From: Longitalea luteola | Lineage (GTDB): Bacteria; Bacteroidota; Bacteroidia; Chitinophagales; Chitinophagaceae | Assembly (NCBI RefSeq): GCF_017356035.1 | Contig: NZ_JAFIQX010000002.1 | Location: forward strand, 496,001-560,000 | Length of the DNA stretch: 64,000 nucleotides | Direction: 5' to 3' | Shown: positions 8,033-16,914 of the stretch, in pieces | Position numbering within the stretch: position 1 is the stretch's first letter | How the letters are laid out: each line of letters starts with the position of its first letter | Position numbers and translations under genes: made by a program | Notes under the pieces: generated by a model | What the model was told of the DNA's origin: nothing | Seen by the model: the letters and a program-made list of their open reading frames with translations, nothing else | The model's database searches: none

Positions 8033-8064
8033 GAACCGCCCCAGTTGCGACCTGGAAGCGGTTC
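8033..8064 (+). promoter_or_regulatory. hairpin in the susC1 leader
   Basis: GAACCGC / GCGGTTC form an outer 7-bp stem around an inner CCAG / CTGG stem. No T tract follows. It lies between the nine-codon ORF and the susC1 ATG at 8118, where a leader hairpin could tune the ratio of FecR to SusC. Confidence 0.4.
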
Positions 8065-8117
8065 CCACATGTTGAAAATAATCCCGTTCTAAGAATTACT
8101 TAAAACAATTCAAAGCT

Positions 8118-11100
8118 ATGAATTTGTATGTAAAAACGTACAGGCATAGTACGTCATGTATTTCTGCAGGATACCGCCCCTGGTATTCGCTTATGAGAAA
8201 CAAAGCGTTCATTATGAGAATTTCTATCCTGGCTATGCTGCTCACCTTTAGCGGACTGCTGATGGCCGGGTCGGGGAGTGCGCAGGATCTGAAAAAGATG
8301 ATGATCTCCATCGACCTGAAGAACGCCACACTAAAGCAGGCTTTCAAAAGAATAGAATCGCTTACTCAACTGGCCTTTACTTACCGTACGGTTGATGTAG
8401 CTGCACATGACCGTATCAATTATTCTGCTAACAATACATCTGTAACTGTTGTCCTGCAGGACCTGTTACAAAACACCGGGTTAAAATACGAGCAGGTTAA
8501 CAGCAACATTATCATTAAAAAGGTTATAAAGAATGAGCAGCCCGCTCACATAACCATTCCTGAGGCTGTAGCATTCGATGGTGGTATACGTGGCCGGATA
8601 ACCGATGAAACCGGTGCGCCATTGCCCAATGCCTCCATTCTACTGATAGGAACTGACATAGGTACGGCTGCCGATACAAAAGGTGAATTTGTGTTAACAG
8701 GTATAAAAGCAGGCAACTACCGCCTGCAGGTATCAGCTGTCGGCTTTCAAACAAACATAAGAGAGGTAACGGTAAAAGATAATGCAGTAGCAGAAGTGCA
8801 CATAGAAATGGCCGCCGGCAATAACAGACTCGATGAAGTGGTAGTAACCGCCCTTGGCATTAAACGCGAAAAAAGATCGCTGGGCTATTCAACACAGGAG
8901 ATCAAAGGCGAAGACCTGTCGAATACCCGGCAAACAAACGTATTGAATGCCCTGCGAGGCAAAGTGGCCGGTGTACAGATCAATAGTGGCGGCGGCGCCC
9001 CGGGGCAGGGAACCAGGATCATTATCCGGGGTATCAAATCCCTGGCGCCCAACAAGAACAATCAGCCGCTGTTTGTCATTGACGGCATCCTGATCGATAA
9101 CAGCACCACTGCTATAAACGATGCCGGCTCATTACGCGGATTATCGAACCGCGCTTCGGATATCAATCCGGATGATATTGAGTCCATGTCGATCCTGAAA
9201 GGCGGCGCCGCTACGGCGTTGTATGGACAGGCGGGTTCCAACGGTGTGGTGGTGATCACCACCAAAACGGCCAAAGCAGGTAAAATGCGCGTGAACTTTA
9301 CCACTACCTATGGTGTCGATGAAGTGAATAAGTTTCCGGAAGTACAAAAGAAGTTCAGCCAGGGTTATGTAGGCGCTACTTCATTTGTACCTGAATACGA
9401 TCCGAAAAGCTTCTGGCCGAGCTGGGGACCAACCGTAGAAAAAGCGAAAGCCATCGATCCTACCCATCCTGATCAAATTTATCACCATTACAAACAGGGG
9501 TATAAGACCGGCAACCAGTTCCGTACCAGCATCAATATGTCAGGTGGAACCGATAAAGCGCTGCTCAGCTCTTCGGTCTCTTACTTCAAACAAAATGGTG
9601 TTCTGCCTAATTCGGATTACAAGAATATCTCTGCCCGCCTGAGTGGTCAGTTCAGGTTCAGCGATAAATTGCGAATGAGCCCCGGCTTGTACTTCATCAA
9701 TTCCGGGGGATACCGCGTAAATGCAGACCGGTACAATGAAAGTTTAACTTACTGGTCGCCCCGGTGGAACGTAATGGATTATATAAAACCCGATGGTACG
9801 CAAAATGCGTATGGCAACGACAATCCCGTATATGGTACTGCCACCAACAAATTTAGAGACAATGTGAATCGCATCATCGGAAACGTAGCACTTACCTACT
9901 CCCCTTTTAAATGGTTCGATGTAGATTATAAATTGGGAATGGATTATTATTCCGATTTTCGCCGCCATGCAGCGCCCGGTCCCAAAGGCCTGGTGGGCGA
10001 ACAGGTTTTCGGCGATAACGGACAGGGTTTTGTACATGAATACCGGATCGGCAACCGAATCCTGAACTCCAATGTGATGGCGAGTTTCAAGCATGAATGG
10101 TTTGGCAAGCTGAACACGGTGCTGCGTGTTGGTAATGAAGTGCGCGACCGCAAATACAGCCGCCTTACCGCCTCAGGTACCGAGCTGGATATTCCTGATA
10201 TGTTAACGCTGAATAATGCCAAGGTACGCACCAACAATCAGGCAGACGAACAGTACCGCATTGTAAGCGCCTACGGCGATCTTACCCTGGGCTGGAATAA
10301 TTATTTATTCCTGAATATTACCGGCCGTAACGAGTGGTCATCTACGTTACCTGTGGCTAACAATTCATTCTTTTATCCTTCTGCCAGTTTATCGTATGTA
10401 TTTTCAGATCATCTGACTATGCCAGGCTGGGTTAATTTCGGAAAATTACGGGTGTCCATTGCAGAAGTAGGTAAGGATACGGATCCTTATGAGCTCAGCA
10501 GGTATTATAGTTCCACTACGCTTACCTCGAGCGGGCAGATCATGTGGACACGCAGCGACCAGGTAGGTGATGCTACACTGAAACCCGAACGCACTTCCAC
10601 CGTTGAAGCCGGTATTGAATTGAAATTATTCAACCGGATCGGCGTTGATTTCAGCTGGTATAAATTAAACAGCCGCGACCAGATCATTCCGGTCAGCTTA
10701 TCACCCACCACCGGTTTTACCAGTTATATAATTAATGCCGGTGAAATTGAAAATAAAGGTATAGAAGTGGTGCTCAACGGAACAGCGCTTAAAACAAAAA
10801 ATTTCAACTGGGATGTTACCCTGAATTTTACCCGTAACAGGAACAAAGTGGTGAGCATTCGTGAGGGGCTTACCGAAATTGTAGTGGGCTCGCATTTCGG
10901 CTATTCCAGTTCCAATGCTACGCTGAAATATGTGCCCGGTTCAGCCGTTGGCAATATGTATGGAACTTCTTACCAGCGGTATTACGGTACCAAGAACGAC
11001 GATGGCGTATCGTTAGATAAAAGTCTGCCGGTGGTAATTGCTACCTCAGGAAGCAATGCCGGCTTCCCGGTAAGAGATACCAGGCAACGTTTACTGGGTA

Positions 11101-11663
11101 ACTCTCAACCAAACTGGATAGGGGGCATTACGAATACATTCAGTTGGAAAAATATCTCCCTGTCATTTTTATGGGAAACCCAACAGGGGCAGGACCGGTA
11201 CAATCAGTTAGGCAATTTCATGAGCGCATTCGGTATTGCCAAATACACTGAGAACAGAACCGAGACCAAGGTCTTTGACGGCGTGTTGGCAAATGGCACA
11301 CCCAATACCCAGGAAGTTTATCTGGGCATGGGTAAAATGAACGGTACCGGCAGGGATTACGGCCAGGGCTTTTACCGCAATATACATCGCGGAGTAACGG
11401 AGAACTTCATTGAAGATGCCAGCTGGGTGCGGCTGCGTAATGTAAATCTCAGTTATGCGGTTCCCACCAAATTCTTTAAAGGAACCCCCATCCAGGGCGC
11501 CTCGGTTACGTTTACCGGTAATAATCTTTTATTGTTTACCAATTACAGCGGATTTGATCCTGAGACCAGCAGCTCCAGCGTAGAAAGCAATGCAGATGGT
11601 TTTACCGGGTTTACCTATCCGGCGCTTCGCTCATACCTGTTCAGTGTAAACATTAACTTTTAA
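8118..11663 (+). CDS. SusC/RagA-type TonB-dependent receptor with STN domain (copy 1)
   Basis: A 1181-residue outer-membrane receptor. There is a long N-terminus with the signal peptide core MRISILAML...SAQ (about 34-56). The STN signalling domain spans about 62-135 (SIDLKNATLKQAFKRIE ... NSNIIIKK). A carboxypeptidase-regulatory domain spans about 155-233 (GRITDETGAPLPNASI). A plug with EVVVTALGIKREKRSLGYS and a large barrel complete it. The ATG at 8118 is kept because its N-terminal block (VKTY ... PWYSL) is shared with SusC2. It forms a uptake pair with the SusD at 11675. The STN domain implies trans-envelope signalling to FecR. The substrate is unknown. Confidence 0.93.
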   Translation: MNLYVKTYRHSTSCISAGYRPWYSLMRNKAFIMRISILAMLLTFSGLLMAGSGSAQDLKKMMISIDLKNATLKQAFKRIESLTQLAFTYRTVDVAAHDRINYSANNTSVTVVLQDLLQNTGLKYEQVNSNIIIKKVIKNEQPAHITIPEAVAFDGGIRGRITDETGAPLPNASILLIGTDIGTAADTKGEFVLTGIKAGNYRLQVSAVGFQTNIREVTVKDNAVAEVHIEMAAGNNRLDEVVVTALGIKREKRSLGYSTQEIKGEDLSNTRQTNVLNALRGKVAGVQINSGGGAPGQGTRIIIRGIKSLAPNKNNQPLFVIDGILIDNSTTAINDAGSLRGLSNRASDINPDDIESMSILKGGAATALYGQAGSNGVVVITTKTAKAGKMRVNFTTTYGVDEVNKFPEVQKKFSQGYVGATSFVPEYDPKSFWPSWGPTVEKAKAIDPTHPDQIYHHYKQGYKTGNQFRTSINMSGGTDKALLSSSVSYFKQNGVLPNSDYKNISARLSGQFRFSDKLRMSPGLYFINSGGYRVNADRYNESLTYWSPRWNVMDYIKPDGTQNAYGNDNPVYGTATNKFRDNVNRIIGNVALTYSPFKWFDVDYKLGMDYYSDFRRHAAPGPKGLVGEQVFGDNGQGFVHEYRIGNRILNSNVMASFKHEWFGKLNTVLRVGNEVRDRKYSRLTASGTELDIPDMLTLNNAKVRTNNQADEQYRIVSAYGDLTLGWNNYLFLNITGRNEWSSTLPVANNSFFYPSASLSYVFSDHLTMPGWVNFGKLRVSIAEVGKDTDPYELSRYYSSTTLTSSGQIMWTRSDQVGDATLKPERTSTVEAGIELKLFNRIGVDFSWYKLNSRDQIIPVSLSPTTGFTSYIINAGEIENKGIEVVLNGTALKTKNFNWDVTLNFTRNRNKVVSIREGLTEIVVGSHFGYSSSNATLKYVPGSAVGNMYGTSYQRYYGTKNDDGVSLDKSLPVVIATSGSNAGFPVRDTRQRLLGNSQPNWIGGITNTFSWKNISLSFLWETQQGQDRYNQLGNFMSAFGIAKYTENRTETKVFDGVLANGTPNTQEVYLGMGKMNGTGRDYGQGFYRNIHRGVTENFIEDASWVRLRNVNLSYAVPTKFFKGTPIQGASVTFTGNNLLLFTNYSGFDPETSSSSVESNADGFTGFTYPALRSYLFSVNINF

Positions 11664-11674
11664 ATCGGAGCAAC

Positions 11675-13102
11675 ATGAGAAGCCTGTTATATTATACCTG
11701 TTTAGTTTTATCGATCCTGTCAATATCTTCCTGTAAGAAATACCTAGATGTAAATACGAATCCAAATCAGCCGAACAAGGCGACTATCAATGGATTGCTC
11801 ACCCGGACTACAGAGAATACAGCATTGAATGTATATCGGGTGTCGACCAATATTACTTCGTATTATGTTCAATACCTGGCTTCATCAAACACGGCATCGC
11901 CCCTGGATACGTATGAAGATGTGGATGCAAGCGTTACATGGACATCGCTTTACGATAACATGACCGATATATACGACCTGGAAAAAATGGCTGCTGAAAA
12001 AGGGGCCATGCATTATCGCGGAGTTGCGAAGGTATTAATGGCTATGAACCTGCAGTTTATTCACAGCCTGTGGGGCGATGCACCGTATACGACCGCCTTT
12101 GACCTTGCCACATTAACGCCGGAATATGATAACGCGCAGAACCTTTTTCAAAGCTGCCTGAAGCTGCTCGATGAGGGTATTATCGCGTTGAAGGAAACCA
12201 CGCCTTATCCAATACCTGGTGAAAGCGGCACCGCAAAAAGCCCTGACCTGATCCATAAAGGCAATGCAAGCGCCTGGATACGAACTGCCCATGCCATGAA
12301 GGCCCGGCTGTTGAACCAGTTGAGTAAAACCGGTGAGTACAATACCAATGCGATTTTCGGGGAACTGGCTGAAGCGTATACTTCAACGGCACACGATGCT
12401 TCTGTTGCGACTTGGGATGTGCGTAATCCGTGGAACCAGGTTGCGCTGAATAACAGAAACCTGCTGCTCGACGGCTGGTTGTCGGAGCAGTTCATCGATG
12501 CCATGAATGGTAAGACCTACGGCATCTTCGATCCGCGGCTTCCGTTAATGACCGATACAACCAAGTACGGCGATTACCGCGGCACGCCTAACGGTAAAGG
12601 ACGCACGGGGTCTGGCGTGAGCTTTGAGGAAACCTATATCAATCTTACCGGGTTCTATTCCAGTTCCAATTCACCCCTGTTTATCATTACCTACGATGAG
12701 TTAAAGTTCATTGAGGCAGAAGCGGCCTTCAGGGCCAACGATAAACCAAGGGCATATACGGCCTTCCTGGAAGGGATCAATGCGAATATGAATAAAATGG
12801 GGGTAACGCCTGCCAATCGGAATGCATATGTTAACCATTCATCTGTTGCTGTAGGCGAGGCAAACCTTACCCTTGACCATATATTCAGGGAGAAATACAA
12901 GGCCTTATTCCTGAATCCTGAAAGCTGGAACGATGCCCGGCGGTATAATTATCAGTACAAGGATTTCACCTTGCCGTTAAATGCAGTGGCGGGAAATTTC
13001 GTTCGCCGCATGGTATACCCCAGTGTAGAAACCAGCCGCAACGGCGCCAATGTGCCACCAGGGATAACGGATGTTACCAAACGCTTATGGTGGGATCAGT
13101 AG
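11675..13102 (+). CDS. SusD/RagB-type outer-membrane lipoprotein (copy 1)
   Basis: A 475-residue surface lipoprotein with lipobox SISSC-K (Cys20), followed by YLDVNTNPNQP, typical of the SusD-like group whose closest Pfam family is SusD_2. The TPR-like helical body carries the binding site. The sequence ends VTKRLWWDQ, as does its partner copy 2. It starts 11 bases after susC1 and forms the lid of that receptor. No glycoside hydrolase is nearby, so the substrate may be a peptide or small glycan rather than a polysaccharide. Confidence 0.9.
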   Translation: MRSLLYYTCLVLSILSISSCKKYLDVNTNPNQPNKATINGLLTRTTENTALNVYRVSTNITSYYVQYLASSNTASPLDTYEDVDASVTWTSLYDNMTDIYDLEKMAAEKGAMHYRGVAKVLMAMNLQFIHSLWGDAPYTTAFDLATLTPEYDNAQNLFQSCLKLLDEGIIALKETTPYPIPGESGTAKSPDLIHKGNASAWIRTAHAMKARLLNQLSKTGEYNTNAIFGELAEAYTSTAHDASVATWDVRNPWNQVALNNRNLLLDGWLSEQFIDAMNGKTYGIFDPRLPLMTDTTKYGDYRGTPNGKGRTGSGVSFEETYINLTGFYSSSNSPLFIITYDELKFIEAEAAFRANDKPRAYTAFLEGINANMNKMGVTPANRNAYVNHSSVAVGEANLTLDHIFREKYKALFLNPESWNDARRYNYQYKDFTLPLNAVAGNFVRRMVYPSVETSRNGANVPPGITDVTKRLWWDQ

Positions 13103-13190
13103 TATAAAAGGCAACGAGGCACAACGCTCACAAGGCTATGTGAGTTACATGAGAAAATTAAGATAGCGTTAGAGCCGGTTACTACCGGTG

Positions 13191-13249
13191 TCCGGAAGCA
13201 TGATAAGAACAAGTGCGCTTGTTCTTATCATGCTTCCGGATTTTTTTTT
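13191..13249 (+). terminator. very long hairpin terminator after susD1
   Basis: A perfect 23-bp stem (13191-13213 with 13218-13240) and a TGCG loop, followed by nine T. It ends the first susCD unit, so susC2 needs its own promoter. Confidence 0.9.
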
Positions 13250-13268
13250 CTAAAAACTTATCATTCGA

Positions 13269-13297
13269 ATAGGACTTTGTGTTGGGTACTTCGTCTA
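13269..13297 (+). promoter_or_regulatory. ECF-type promoter before susC2
   Basis: ATAGGA (13269-13274) and CTTCGTCTA (13289-13297) have the same 14-base spacing as before fecR. They lie just after the susD1 terminator and 46 bases before the susC2 ATG. Confidence 0.55.
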
Positions 13298-13343
13298 TTT
13301 AAGTATACACATCACTCTCTAATACCAAACCAAAACTATTCCT

Positions 13344-16300
13344 ATGTATATAAAAACATATACGCCTCCCTGGTATTCCCTTGCGAACAAGCAGGCGCTG
13401 CTCATGAGAACTTCAATCCTCGTCCTGTTACTCGTTGTTAGTGCAACAGGCATGGCGCGGTCGGGCAACCGGCAGGATCTTAGTAAGATCATCATTTCCC
13501 TTGACCTGAAAAACGCCACCTTAAAACAGGCCTTCAAGAAAATAGAATCAATTACCCGGCTGGCCTTTACATACCGCACGGCAGATGTGGCTGAATTCGA
13601 AAATATCAACTACTCTGCCAGCAATGCACCTGTATCAAACATTCTGCAACACCTGCTGCAACATACCGGCTTGAAATACGACCAGGTTAACAGCAATATC
13701 ATTATTAAAAAGATCCGCAAAAATGATCAGGCTGCAGTGATGACCCTTGCAGAAAAAATGCCTTTCGATGGTGGCATACGGGGCCGTGTTACGGATGAGA
13801 ACGGTGCACCGCTTGCCAACGCCTCTGTGCAGGTGGTTGGCACAGACAAAGGAACAGCTGCCAATGAAAACGGCGAATTTGTCTTAAGTGGTTTAAAAGC
13901 GGGGAAATACAAACTGCAAATATCGGCAGTGGGGTTTACCACACAGATCAGGGATATTACCATAAAGGACGATGAGTCACTGGAGGTAACGGTCGCGCTG
14001 AAAGGCGGTTCCGGTAAACTGGAAGAAGTGATCGTTACTGCCCTGGGTATTACCCGTAAAGAAAGATCTGTTGGTTATTCAACGCAGGAGATCAAGGGCG
14101 ACAATCTTACGATCGCCAAGGAACAGAATGTGATCGGCAGCCTGGGCGGAAAAATTGCCGGCGTGCAGCTTTCCGGGTCTTCAGGCGCCAGCATGGGTGG
14201 TACCCAGAAAATTCAAATCCGGGGAACTAATTTTTTAACCGGCGGTGGAGAACCTTTGATCGTAGTTGACAACACGCCTATTTCAAATTCAAATTATGCA
14301 GGACGGAACGGCCGCGATTACGGTAACCTGGCGCAGGATATCAATCCGGATGATATTGAATCTATCAACGTGTTGAAAGGACCTGCTGCTTCTGCGCTCT
14401 ATGGGTTGCGTGGGCAGTTTGGCGTTATATTGATCACCACCCGTAAAGGAAAAAATACGCAAAAACCGGTGGTAAATTTCAGCAGTGCTTATTCAATAGA
14501 AAAGGCCGGCAATTTTATGCCCCTGCAGAACATATATGGCGCCGGTTCCACTTTAAACTTCCCTACAATAAATATTAATGGGGTGCCTACAAAGTATGTG
14601 GATGGCGAATGGGATGAAAGCTGGGGGCCGAAAATGGATGGCACACCCGTAAGGCACCAGTTCAGCTTTTATCCGGGTGATCCGGATTTTGGAAAGGAAA
14701 CCCCCTTCGTACCGCAGCCCGATAATATCAAAGATTATTTTGAAACCGGCCATACCTGGAACAACAGTATATCATTTGCAGGGGGCGGACAAAACACCTC
14801 CTTCCGTTTATCTTACAACAATACCGATATCAAGGGCATTGAACCGAACACCTGGTTAAAACGAAACAATCTTTCTTTCAATGGTTCATTAAACGTTACG
14901 CCCAGTCTCGTCATAAGCACCAGTTTAAATTATGCAAATAACAAGGGACAGCGGCCGGCACAGGGTTATCAAAGCCTTGGTTCGCGCAACATGAACCAGT
15001 GGTTTCAGCGCAACCTCGATATGAATAAATTAAAACAGTATAAGTACGCCGATGGCACTTTTTACCAATGGAACGTCGGCGCTCCCAATAGCCAGGGTGT
15101 ATATACCGGCAGAACCAGTCCCATCGACTGGAACAATCCTTATTTCGATGCTTATGAGAATACTTTCCATGACGCCCGCGATCGTTTCTTTGGCAATATA
15201 GGCGTATCGTATACCATTCTGCCGGGTTTAAAGGTGAATGGTTTTGTACGCCAGGATGGTTTTGTTCAAAACCTCGATGGCAGGAATGCCGAAGGTGGCC
15301 GTGGCGTTCCTTCATTCTGGATCGGCAAGTATGAGTCGAAAGAAATGAATTATGAATTTCTGGCCCAATATAATAAGGAATTTGGCCGTATATCCCTCGG
15401 CGCTAATCTGGGTGGCAATATAATGACCCAGCGGTACAGCTATTTGCGGCAGGAAACCGTAGGTGGTTTTGTTTCTCCCGGCTTTTATAATATTGCCAAT
15501 TCGCTCGACCGTCCGCGCGTAAGCAATGTCTTAAGGCGAAAAGAAGTAAGAAGCGCCTATGGCGCCATTACATTGGGACTTGATAATATTTATTTTATTG
15601 ATGTCAGTTTGAGAAGAGATATTTCATCGGCATTGCCTGAAAATAATAATGCCTATTTGTATCCATCTGCTTCGGCCAGTGTCGTCTTCAGTGAGCTGTT
15701 GAAACTAGCACCCATTTCCTATGGTAAGCTAAGGGCCAGTTTTGCCCAGGCGGGTTCAGACATAGATATTTATCAAACCACCAACTCGTTTGCACTGCGC
15801 GAACCTTATGGTACCAATTTTCCCATGTATGTTCCTGATACCTTGCGAAATCCTGATCTTAAACCCTCATTAGGTACCGCCTACGAAGCTGGTTTGGATA
15901 TGCGGTTTTTACAGGACCGCATTGGCTTCAGCTTTACCTGGTATTACCAGCAAAATGAAAATGCGGTAATGAACCTGGATGTGTCTGGCGTAAGCGGCTT
16001 CTCAAAATATGTGATCAATGCAGGTAATATCCAAAACCGGGGAATTGAATTAACCGTAAGCGGCACACCACTTAGAATGGCGAACCTCAATTGGACAAGC
16101 AGCTTTAATATTGCCAGGAACAAAAATAAAATCAAAGAGTTATATCCGGGTATCAATTCCCTGATACTTGATCAGAACCGGTATTCGAGCGTAGATATGT
16201 TCCTGCTGGCGAATGTAAACCAATCGTTCGGCTCCCTGGTAGGTAATGCCTACATGAGGGATTCGGCTACCGGAAAAATATTACTCGATGCCAGCAACAT

Positions 16301-16904
16301 GCCCATGTACGTTACCAATCATAATTTTGGAACGGTATTGCCAAAGTTTACCGGCGGCTGGCAAAATACAGTTACCTGGAAGAACTTTGACCTGAGTGCA
16401 ATAATCGATTTTCAAAGTGGTGGACAGTTTTTCAGCTGGACAAAAATGCTGGCTGTTAAAAGCGGGCAGGCGGCAGAAACGGCTGCTATGAATGAAAATG
16501 GTAAGAATATTCGTGATCCTTTAGCGGATGGCGGCGGCATAAAAATTACCGGCATCTCCAATGCTTCAAAACAGGAGGTGACCGTTTTTGTGAATGCCAG
16601 GAATTATTATCGCAATGTAATCGGCACCAGGATCTATGAAGAATGGTTGTTTGACGCATCCTATATCCGGATGCGTGAAATACGGGTAGGCTACACTTTT
16701 ACAAAGGCAAATATGGCAAAGCTTCCGGTGAAAAGCATTAACCTGGCCTTTATTACCAGGAACCCGTTTATGATCTGGCAGAAGGCGCCGAAAGGATTGA
16801 ATCCGGCAGAGCTGGCAACCGGCGCTTCCTCCCTCAACTGGCTGGAAACCGGTCAGCTGGCTACCACCCGGTCATTTGGTGTTAACCTCAATGTTTCCTT
16901 CTAA
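13344..16904 (+). CDS. SusC/RagA-type TonB-dependent receptor with STN domain (copy 2)
   Basis: A 1186-residue outer-membrane receptor with the same order as copy 1: signal peptide core MRTSILVLL (about 21-40), STN domain (about 50-125), carboxypeptidase-regulatory domain (GRVTDENGAPLANASVQ), plug with EEVIVTALGITRKERSVGYS, and a barrel ending FGVNLNVSF. The first 230 residues are closely similar to SusC1, while the plug and barrel diverge strongly. This pattern suggests a tandem duplication with a changed substrate and kept signalling. It is paired with the SusD at 16915 and has its own ECF-type promoter. Confidence 0.93.
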   Translation: MYIKTYTPPWYSLANKQALLMRTSILVLLLVVSATGMARSGNRQDLSKIIISLDLKNATLKQAFKKIESITRLAFTYRTADVAEFENINYSASNAPVSNILQHLLQHTGLKYDQVNSNIIIKKIRKNDQAAVMTLAEKMPFDGGIRGRVTDENGAPLANASVQVVGTDKGTAANENGEFVLSGLKAGKYKLQISAVGFTTQIRDITIKDDESLEVTVALKGGSGKLEEVIVTALGITRKERSVGYSTQEIKGDNLTIAKEQNVIGSLGGKIAGVQLSGSSGASMGGTQKIQIRGTNFLTGGGEPLIVVDNTPISNSNYAGRNGRDYGNLAQDINPDDIESINVLKGPAASALYGLRGQFGVILITTRKGKNTQKPVVNFSSAYSIEKAGNFMPLQNIYGAGSTLNFPTININGVPTKYVDGEWDESWGPKMDGTPVRHQFSFYPGDPDFGKETPFVPQPDNIKDYFETGHTWNNSISFAGGGQNTSFRLSYNNTDIKGIEPNTWLKRNNLSFNGSLNVTPSLVISTSLNYANNKGQRPAQGYQSLGSRNMNQWFQRNLDMNKLKQYKYADGTFYQWNVGAPNSQGVYTGRTSPIDWNNPYFDAYENTFHDARDRFFGNIGVSYTILPGLKVNGFVRQDGFVQNLDGRNAEGGRGVPSFWIGKYESKEMNYEFLAQYNKEFGRISLGANLGGNIMTQRYSYLRQETVGGFVSPGFYNIANSLDRPRVSNVLRRKEVRSAYGAITLGLDNIYFIDVSLRRDISSALPENNNAYLYPSASASVVFSELLKLAPISYGKLRASFAQAGSDIDIYQTTNSFALREPYGTNFPMYVPDTLRNPDLKPSLGTAYEAGLDMRFLQDRIGFSFTWYYQQNENAVMNLDVSGVSGFSKYVINAGNIQNRGIELTVSGTPLRMANLNWTSSFNIARNKNKIKELYPGINSLILDQNRYSSVDMFLLANVNQSFGSLVGNAYMRDSATGKILLDASNMPMYVTNHNFGTVLPKFTGGWQNTVTWKNFDLSAIIDFQSGGQFFSWTKMLAVKSGQAAETAAMNENGKNIRDPLADGGGIKITGISNASKQEVTVFVNARNYYRNVIGTRIYEEWLFDASYIRMREIRVGYTFTKANMAKLPVKSINLAFITRNPFMIWQKAPKGLNPAELATGASSLNWLETGQLATTRSFGVNLNVSF

Positions 16905-16914
16905 AATCACGATC

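Noticed and set aside
13191-13240. Inverted repeat as an insertion-sequence end
   Set aside because: No transposase and no second copy. The T tract and position after susD1 fit a terminator.
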